From: Deltaproteobacteria bacterium
Lineage (GTDB): Bacteria; Desulfobacterota; Binatia; UBA9968; CAXXLF01
Length of the DNA stretch: 10,756 nucleotides
Reading direction: 5' to 3'
Assembly: GCA_022571535.1 (NCBI GenBank)
Contig: JACZXR010000035.1
Span: forward strand, 1-10,756
Under the pieces are notes generated by a model. It was not told the DNA's origin. It saw only the letters and a list, made by a program, of their open reading frames with translations, and searched no databases. This document shows, one piece after another, positions 6,438-10,756 of the stretch. The position numbers and the translations under genes were made by a program. Position 1 is the stretch's first letter. Every line of letters begins with the position of its first letter.

Positions 6438-7145
6438 TTATTTCATTACCGCCCTTAAGGCCTCACCCGACCGGGGTCGCTTAACATAGTTCAAGGCCTC
6501 TTCCAACGAGATCACATTGGCATACTTACTGTTCATTTCAAAAAGGTTGACGAGATGAGAGAATGGGGAACGATCGAAGACGCAATCCTCGACCACAAAA
6601 ACAGATAAACCGTAGGAGAATCCGTCCATCACAGTAGCCCTCACGCAACCTGAGGTCGTGCAGCCGGTTACGATAATTGAATCTATTCCCTTTTGCACAA
6701 GATAGGTGATCAGGTGAGTCCCGAAAAATGCACTTGCCCTAGCCTTGCGCACAATAAATTCTCCCCTGCGGGGCCGGATCATTTGCGGGAACTCCATAGA
6801 TAGATCACTCATGGTGCTGGATTCCTTAGCACGCTTTGTGGCGTTTCCGAATACCGCCTTGAAATCCAGATCACTGGTAGAGTAGACTACTGGAACGTTC
6901 TGCGTTCGGCATGAACGGAGCAGCTTCCGGATACGCGGGATGGACTGCCAGGCCACCTTCCCGCAACTCGACCTGAACTCTTTTATGGCCTCCAAAGTCT
7001 CCATAGGCCTGGTACCAGTGAAGCCAAGGATCATATCTATGATCAACAAGGCGGGTTTCTGTCCAAATCCCTGTCGTCCTCCGTAGCCTGATTGTTCGTA
7101 TATCTTCCGATCAAAATCGGGGATAATCTTTTCCCAATCCTTCAT
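6438..7145 (-). CDS. Isochorismatase-family cysteine hydrolase, N-carbamoylsarcosine amidase-like
   Basis: 235 residues from the ATG at 7145. The cysteine-hydrolase triad is present: D37 in ALLIIDM, K134 in VRKARASAF, and C167 in GCTTSGCVRAT. The Lys-to-Cys spacing (33 residues) equals that of Arthrobacter N-carbamoylsarcosine amidohydrolase (K144, C177), and the TGCTTSGCVRAT block is very close to that group. Relatives include maleamate and N-carbamoylputrescine-type amidases, so the exact substrate is open. These cytoplasmic enzymes release ammonia, plus CO2 when the substrate is a carbamoyl amine. An in-frame ATG at 7160 would add five residues but has no ribosome site, whereas GGAGG (7150-7154) lies four bases before 7145. 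It is the first gene of the minus-strand unit and faces the divergent intergenic region. I infer it acts after the cyclic amidohydrolase encoded 17 bases downstream. Confidence 0.88.
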   Translation of the reverse strand: MKDWEKIIPDFDRKIYEQSGYGGRQGFGQKPALLIIDMILGFTGTRPMETLEAIKEFRSSCGKVAWQSIPRIRKLLRSCRTQNVPVVYSTSDLDFKAVFGNATKRAKESSTMSDLSMEFPQMIRPRRGEFIVRKARASAFFGTHLITYLVQKGIDSIIVTGCTTSGCVRATVMDGFSYGLSVFVVEDCVFDRSPFSHLVNLFEMNSKYANVISLEEALNYVKRPRSGEALRAVMK

Positions 7146-7149
7146 AAAA

Positions 7150-7154
7150 CCTCC
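7150..7154 (-). promoter_or_regulatory. Ribosome binding site deciding the start of the amidase gene
   Basis: On the coding strand this reads GGAGG, four bases before the ATG at 7145. It lies inside the frame opened by the ATG at 7160, so 7145 is the likely start. Confidence 0.5.
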
Positions 7155-7264
7155 GTTCATTTAAGGTACAAAACAACGAGAAGTCCTCGATACCATAAGC
7201 TGGTTCGACGGTTAGAATCAAGTTATATCGACCACGGGGTTACCCAATAATCAACCGGTCGTAA

Positions 7265-7277
7265 GGCATTGCATGCC
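7265..7277. promoter_or_regulatory. Inverted repeat GGCAT-TGC-ATGCC
   Basis: Perfect 5-base arms around TGC, about 120 bases upstream of the amidase start. It is a candidate operator for the minus-strand operon by position only. Confidence 0.2.
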
Positions 7278-7324
7278 GGCTATTTATTTTCTTCGGTTCT
7301 GATTGTCGGGGCTTTTTGTTTTTG

Positions 7325-7336
7325 TGATGATCATCA
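7325..7336. promoter_or_regulatory. 12-base perfect palindrome, candidate operator
   Basis: TGATGATCATCA is perfectly self-complementary and lies centrally between the divergent operons. Its length and position fit a dimeric regulator (GntR/FadR-like half sites are similarly short), but no regulator gene is in view. Confidence 0.28.
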
Positions 7337-7458
7337 AAGGACCAGATCAGAGCACCTCTTGCTGACTTGAAAAACGAGGATTGGAAACATATTGATAAAG
7401 ATCTTATACCAATCGGAGCTTTCTCGAGTTGATACGATTTCCGTACCCCACAGACTTA

Positions 7459-7488
7459 TTGACATAAGGATTTCCCTTCGGCTATCAT
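7459..7488 (+). promoter_or_regulatory. Candidate sigma-70 type promoter for the VOC/molybdenum-hydroxylase operon
   Basis: A perfect -35 TTGACA (7459-7464) is followed after 18 bases by TATCAT (7483-7488), five of six matches to the -10 consensus. It points toward the VOC gene, whose ATG is 170 bases downstream, implying a leader of about 165 bases. Found by eye only. Confidence 0.33.
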
Positions 7489-7658
7489 CGGTCCTCTTAA
7501 GCCCGGTCAGACAAAATTACTCAAACGTCGACGGTAAGCTTATCGTGGGGCATGGGAATCGCAGTGAACTTCAAGACGATAGTTCATGTAATACTTTAAA
7601 ATAGGGTTGGTACTCAGTGAATAAAGCGTGGTAATCATATTATTAGAGGAGGCAAGCG

Positions 7659-8156
7659 ATGGCGATTAAAATCAAGCGTACAGGCCACCTAGTGCTACGA
7701 GTGAAAAATCTCGAGCGCTCAAAGCGCTTTTTCACAGAGGTCCTGGGTCTCTCTCTCTCGGGCGATAACCGTAAGGGCATGCTTTTTTTTAGCACCGATT
7801 TTAATGTCAACCACCACATGCTCGCCATCAGGGAAGCCCCGGAGGGATCGCCCATGCCCAATCCAGAAAAACAGGTAGGAATGGAGCACGTCGCCTACGA
7901 GCTGGGCTCCTTTGCCGAACTGCAAGAAGCCTATCGAATCTTCAAGGAAAATGACGTCAGGATTCGCCATACGGTCTTCCACGGGGTCACCAAGAGCATC
8001 TACTTTTTCGACCCCGATGGAAACTTGCTCGAGGTCTACTGTAACGTCCCCCCCGACGAGTACAAGAATACGGTGCCCAACCCCTTTGGATTTTACGGGT
8101 CCATCGAGAGTGAGTTGGAGGGAGCGCCCCAGAAGCAAGGAACCGTCGTTCCTTAA
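7659..8156 (+). CDS. VOC-fold extradiol-dioxygenase-like protein
   Basis: 165 residues. The two-module VOC pattern is clear: RTGHLVLRV with H10, LERSKRFFTEVLGL, then MEHVAYEL with H77, and YFFDPDGNLLEVY with E125. H10, H77 and E125 match the His-His-Glu iron or manganese site of type I extradiol dioxygenases and related enzymes. NVNHHMLAI (~50-57) and the YFFDPDGN strand are also typical of the catechol 2,3-dioxygenase-like branch. The protein is much shorter than two-domain extradiol enzymes (~300 residues), so another VOC activity is possible. A ~40-residue tail after the fold is rich in Pro and Gly. The AGAGGAGG ribosome site lies six bases upstream. It is first in the operon with the molybdenum hydroxylase, 16 bases before the 2Fe-2S subunit gene, which suggests a role on the oxidised heterocycle (inference). 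Unlike the VOC protein at 1315, it may have the full three-ligand set. Confidence 0.85.
   Translation: MAIKIKRTGHLVLRVKNLERSKRFFTEVLGLSLSGDNRKGMLFFSTDFNVNHHMLAIREAPEGSPMPNPEKQVGMEHVAYELGSFAELQEAYRIFKENDVRIRHTVFHGVTKSIYFFDPDGNLLEVYCNVPPDEYKNTVPNPFGFYGSIESELEGAPQKQGTVVP
8137..8154 (+). promoter_or_regulatory. 7-base-pair hairpin overlapping the VOC stop codon
   Basis: AAGGAAC and GTTCCTT pair perfectly around CGTC, ending on the first base of the TAA stop. No U-run follows (AATTTAG), so it is not a classic terminator. It sits 18 bases upstream of the 2Fe-2S subunit ATG, which has only a weak ribosome site (TTGGAA), suggesting translational coupling or mRNA stabilisation. Confidence 0.35.
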
Positions 8157-8172
8157 TTTAGTCAACTTGGAA

Positions 8173-8646
8173 ATGAAGAGGGCGGTACGGGTCAAGATCA
8201 ACGGGAGATCTTTTGAAGAAGAGGTGGAACCACGCCTTCTCCTCTCCCATTTCCTTCGCGAGACCGTCGGGTTGACCGGGACCCATATTGGGTGTGTGGT
8301 CGGTGAGTGTGGTGCCTGCAGTGTCCTTATTGACGGCAAACTCGTCAAGTCTTGCCTGCTCCTCGCAGTTCAAGTCGATGAAAAAGAGATCTTGACCGTG
8401 GAGGGCTTGGCAGAAAACGGTGTGCTTCATCCTATTCAAGAGGCCTTCGTCAAGGAATACGGACTTCAGTGTGGCTACTGCACACCGGGAATGATTTTGG
8501 CAACACTCTCCCTCCTCACTAAAAATTCCACTCCATCCGAAGAGGAGATCCGCAAGGGACTCGCCGGAAACCTCTGCATGTGCACAGGCTACATGCAGAT
8601 CGTCGAGGCGGTCAAGTCAGCGGCAAAGAACTGGAAGAATGGATAA
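8173..8646 (+). CDS. 2Fe-2S subunit of a molybdenum hydroxylase (CoxS/XdhC-type small subunit)
   Basis: 157 residues, the usual length. The N-terminal plant-type ferredoxin domain has C41, C46, C49 and C61 in CVVGECGAC and the following KSC; the C-terminal domain has C100 and C103 (QCGYCTPGM) with C135 and C137 (NLCMCTGY). All eight ligands for two 2Fe-2S clusters are present and match the xanthine dehydrogenase/CO dehydrogenase small subunit. It passes electrons from the molybdenum site to FAD or an external acceptor. The open frame extends upstream through the VOC gene, but homology begins at residue 5 of the ATG at 8173, so I choose that start despite its weak ribosome site. Its stop overlaps the next gene's ATG by 8 bases, indicating a tightly coupled small/large pair. 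This S-L order without an FAD gene between resembles two-subunit nicotinate- and isoquinoline-type hydroxylases (inference). Confidence 0.94.
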   Translation: MKRAVRVKINGRSFEEEVEPRLLLSHFLRETVGLTGTHIGCVVGECGACSVLIDGKLVKSCLLLAVQVDEKEILTVEGLAENGVLHPIQEAFVKEYGLQCGYCTPGMILATLSLLTKNSTPSEEEIRKGLAGNLCMCTGYMQIVEAVKSAAKNWKNG

Positions 8647-10756
8647 GGCCACAACGTACATAGGTCACCGGACACGCAGTAAAGAGGGGCCCCGACACGT
8701 CAGCGGTCTGGGGAATTTTGCGGACGATTTCAGCCTTCCTGGTATGTTACACGCAGTCATTTTACGCAGTCCATATGCCCACGCCAGGATCATAAGCATC
8801 GATGCCGCTGCAGCCCTGGATGCCCCGGGGGTCGTAGCGGTTATAACCCCCGAAGATTTGAAACAAGAAACTAACGCCTTCAAGCCCGGCCGCTACGCAG
8901 CAGGCCTAAAAAAGCCGATTCCGGAATACGCAACCGCCATTGATAAGGTTCGATATGTGGGGGAGCCCGTTACAGCACTGGCAGCCCGTGATCGAGGAGC
9001 AGCCGAAGACGCCCTGGAGCTGATTTCCGTAGACTACGAGCCTCTCCCTGTCGTCACAGACACTGCCGACGCAATGCGCTCGAACTCCGCCCTGCTCTTC
9101 GAAGAACTAGGATCTAATATTGCATGGCAGGGGTCTCTCTCTTACGGGAACGTTGATGACGCCTTTCGGGAGGCGGACGTAGTGGTGCGAGATCAACTAA
9201 GGATCCACCGCTACAGCTCAACCCCATTAGAACCCTTAGCCTGCATCGCCTCTTTTGATGCAGCGAGCAGAAAAATGACCGTCCGGGTCAATGCCCAGGT
9301 ACCGGAGGTAATCTACGATGCCCTGCGGGAGGCATTGGGATTGGAAGATGTAAGGATCATCATCCCCGACATCGGCGGCGGCTTTGGACAAAAGATCCAT
9401 CTCATACGCAAGTACGTGGTGATCACCAGCCTCCTTGCAGTCAAGACCCAGCGGCCCGTAAAATGGATCGAGGACCGCAGTGAGCATATGATGGCAGCGG
9501 GCCATTCCTGTGGCCAGCAATTCGACGTCGAGGCTGCCGTCAAGCGAGACGGAACCGTGCTGGGCCTGAAGTTTAAAGAGATCGACGACGTCGGAGGATC
9601 CGTCAGCACGTTGACGATCCATTTTACCAACAAGCTAAACAACCTCTCCAACACTTACAAGGTAAAAAACATCTCCATGGAGGGCACCTCCGTTGTGACA
9701 AACAAGTGCCCAGTCATCCCGAACCGTGGAATCGGCAAGCCCGGCATGTGCTTTATCTGGGAGAGGATGATGGACCGAATTGCACAGGAACTCGACATGA
9801 GTCCCATTGATGTGCGCTCTATCAATTTGGTCCAACCGAACGAGATGCCATACACCACGCCGAGTGGAAATATCTATGACAGCGGTGACTATCCGTCTCT
9901 CCTCAAGCGGGCAATTGAGAAGATCGGTTACGAGACACTAAGAGAGGAACAGAAAAGCGAGCGCAAAAAGGGGCGCTTTCTTGGCGTTGGGGTTGCTATT
10001 GGTGTTGAACCAGGTGGAAGAAACGCAGCGCGCGACATGGCGATTTTTCCCGAGATGAAAGAGAGCCCCGGCGCAGGTGGTGTCAACGGCGCCACGATCA
10101 AACTGGAAAAAAATGGAACCATTACGCTCCTGCTCGGCTCCCCAAGCTGCGGTCAGTCCCACGAGACGACCACCGCACAGGTGGTAGCCGAACTACTCGA
10201 GATCGCCCCCGAACACATCAGCGTCAGCACCCCCTTCGATAGCGATGTCTCTCCCTGGGGGATCTCTGCTGCCAACAGCGGAAATAATTTCCATCTGTAC
10301 GACATAGGTGCAGTGCACGGGGCCGCCACGAAGCTGAGGGAAAAGATCCTTACGCTCGCCGGTCACATCCTTCAGACCGACCCGGCGAAACTCACCATCA
10401 AGGACGCTTCAGTTCAGGCCCCTGGCTCGCCTATGAAGAAGATTTCTTTTGCTGAACTGGGACGGGTCGCGTACGGCAATCAGTCTCTGATGCCGGAAGG
10501 TTTTGAGGCAGGTCTCCAGGAAACGTACTACTATACCTTCCCCCATGCAGCATCAAACCTACTTCCCGATCGGGACCGCCGTATCCGTGCTCAATTTACT
10601 TTTTCAGCGGCCGCTCACGCCGCGGTAGTGGAAGTGGACATACAGACCGGGAAGGTCGAGGTTCTTCGATATCTCATCGTTGGCGACAACGGCACGATCA
10701 TCAACCCGGACGTCGTAAACGGGCAGATCTACGGTTCTGCCGCACACGGGATCTCC
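8639..10756 (+). CDS. Molybdenum-cofactor large subunit of a xanthine-dehydrogenase-family hydroxylase (3' end outside window)
   Basis: 706 residues from the ATG at 8639 to the edge, no stop; family members are ~750-800, so the C-terminus and the catalytic Glu loop are missing. The enzyme hydroxylates a heteroaromatic or aldehyde-like carbon with oxygen from water. Visible: opening SGLGNFADDFSLPGMLHAVILRSPYAHARI (~22-51), VRYVGEPVTALAA (~104-116), the molybdopterin loop GGGFGQK at 246-252, PNRGIGKP at 361-368 (equivalent to the AYRGxGRPE loop of xanthine-type enzymes), GQSHETT at ~505-511 (usual GQGHE with Gly to Ser), and DNGTIINPDVVNGQ (~683-696). It lacks the AYxCSFR loop of form I CO dehydrogenase, so CO oxidation is unlikely. 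The VSPWG-AANSG region (~537-548) differs from the usual PxGxGTxxSR. A ribosome-like GGAAGA lies before the ATG, and the start overlaps the 2Fe-2S gene by 8 bases. Confidence 0.93.
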   Translation, partial: MDKATTYIGHRTRSKEGPRHVSGLGNFADDFSLPGMLHAVILRSPYAHARIISIDAAAALDAPGVVAVITPEDLKQETNAFKPGRYAAGLKKPIPEYATAIDKVRYVGEPVTALAARDRGAAEDALELISVDYEPLPVVTDTADAMRSNSALLFEELGSNIAWQGSLSYGNVDDAFREADVVVRDQLRIHRYSSTPLEPLACIASFDAASRKMTVRVNAQVPEVIYDALREALGLEDVRIIIPDIGGGFGQKIHLIRKYVVITSLLAVKTQRPVKWIEDRSEHMMAAGHSCGQQFDVEAAVKRDGTVLGLKFKEIDDVGGSVSTLTIHFTNKLNNLSNTYKVKNISMEGTSVVTNKCPVIPNRGIGKPGMCFIWERMMDRIAQELDMSPIDVRSINLVQPNEMPYTTPSGNIYDSGDYPSLLKRAIEKIGYETLREEQKSERKKGRFLGVGVAIGVEPGGRNAARDMAIFPEMKESPGAGGVNGATIKLEKNGTITLLLGSPSCGQSHETTTAQVVAELLEIAPEHISVSTPFDSDVSPWGISAANSGNNFHLYDIGAVHGAATKLREKILTLAGHILQTDPAKLTIKDASVQAPGSPMKKISFAELGRVAYGNQSLMPEGFEAGLQETYYYTFPHAASNLLPDRDRRIRAQFTFSAAAHAAVVEVDIQTGKVEVLRYLIVGDNGTIINPDVVNGQIYGSAAHGIS

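Larger units (their letters stand above)
7146..7658. other. Divergent intergenic region between the amidase operon and the molybdenum-hydroxylase operon
   Basis: About 510 bases with no convincing gene; a 70-codon TTG-started frame (7392-7604) has no ribosome site and no recognisable family. It must hold the promoters of both divergent operons. Visible elements: a palindrome with GGCAT/ATGCC arms at 7265-7277, a 12-base perfect palindrome at 7325-7336, a -35/-10 pair at 7459-7488, and a strong AGAGGAGG ribosome site at 7645-7652. I found no clear promoter for the minus-strand operon, no tRNA, and no transporter or regulator gene. Confidence 0.6.

Noticed and set aside
7146..7160. ATG at 7160 as start of the amidase
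   Set aside because: No ribosome site upstream; GGAGG lies between it and the ATG at 7145.
7307..7324. T-rich run as possible terminator
   Set aside because: No GC-rich hairpin stem precedes it on the plus strand, and both flanking operons diverge from it.
7392..7604. 70-codon TTG-started frame in the divergent region
   Set aside because: No ribosome site, weak start codon and no recognisable family; it lies in the expected promoter region.
7912..8172. N-terminal extension of the 2Fe-2S subunit frame
   Set aside because: The frame is open through the VOC gene, but the extension has no homology and the ferredoxin domain begins right after the ATG at 8173.
7719..8348. 209-codon open frame on the minus strand
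   Set aside because: It is antisense to the VOC and 2Fe-2S genes, which have clear family motifs, and its translation shows no recognisable domain.
9236..10162. Several minus-strand open frames under the large subunit
   Set aside because: All are antisense to a 706-codon gene with clear molybdenum-hydroxylase motifs; shadows of its codon bias.
1..10756. CRISPR arrays, tRNA or rRNA genes, insertion sequences
   Set aside because: No spaced repeats, cloverleaf-like sequence, rRNA signatures, transposase motifs or terminal inverted repeats were seen on either strand.

Overview
The window reads as a moderate-GC bacterial chromosome fragment, probably from an uncultivated or environmental organism; I cannot place it taxonomically with confidence. 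The left edge holds the start of a UbiH/Coq6-type flavin hydroxylase (normally found in ubiquinone-using proteobacteria), and the rest is a cluster of catabolic enzymes. Hand counts of sample lines show a composition change: about 65% GC around 421-480, about 35-47% inside the QueG-like gene (lines 4561 and 4681), and about 58% in the molybdenum-hydroxylase gene (line 9481). The window may therefore contain segments of different origin.

Layout. (1) 1-155, minus: 5' part of a FAD monooxygenase gene. (2) 156-533: no convincing gene; contains a TGGTATAAT palindrome. (3) 534-1046, plus: multi-pass membrane protein that looks 5'-truncated. (4) 1047-1314: gene-free, with small direct and inverted repeats. 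(5) 1315-2745, plus: a VOC-fold protein and an MDR quinone-reductase-like oxidoreductase, each with a good ribosome binding site. (6) 7145-2766, minus: a four-gene unit in transcription order isochorismatase/N-carbamoylsarcosine-amidase-like hydrolase, cyclic amidohydrolase (hydantoinase/dihydroorotase type), short QueG-like Fe-S protein, COG2159 amidohydrolase; gaps are 17, 83 and 104 bp. (7) 7146-7658: a ~510 bp divergent intergenic region with palindromes and a candidate promoter. (8) 7659-10756, plus: a second VOC protein, the 2Fe-2S subunit and the Mo-cofactor subunit (running off the right end) of a xanthine-dehydrogenase-family hydroxylase.

How the genes could work together (inference): a molybdenum hydroxylase inserts oxygen from water into an N-heterocycle; a cyclic amidohydrolase opens a cyclic amide/ureide ring; an isochorismatase-family amidase removes the resulting carbamoyl or amide group; the COG2159 amidohydrolase, the VOC proteins and the MDR reductase process the carbon skeleton. 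Nicotinate, creatinine/N-methylhydantoin and purine degradation use related enzyme classes, but this combination, with a short QueG-like protein inside the operon, does not match a named pathway I know. The substrate is unknown.
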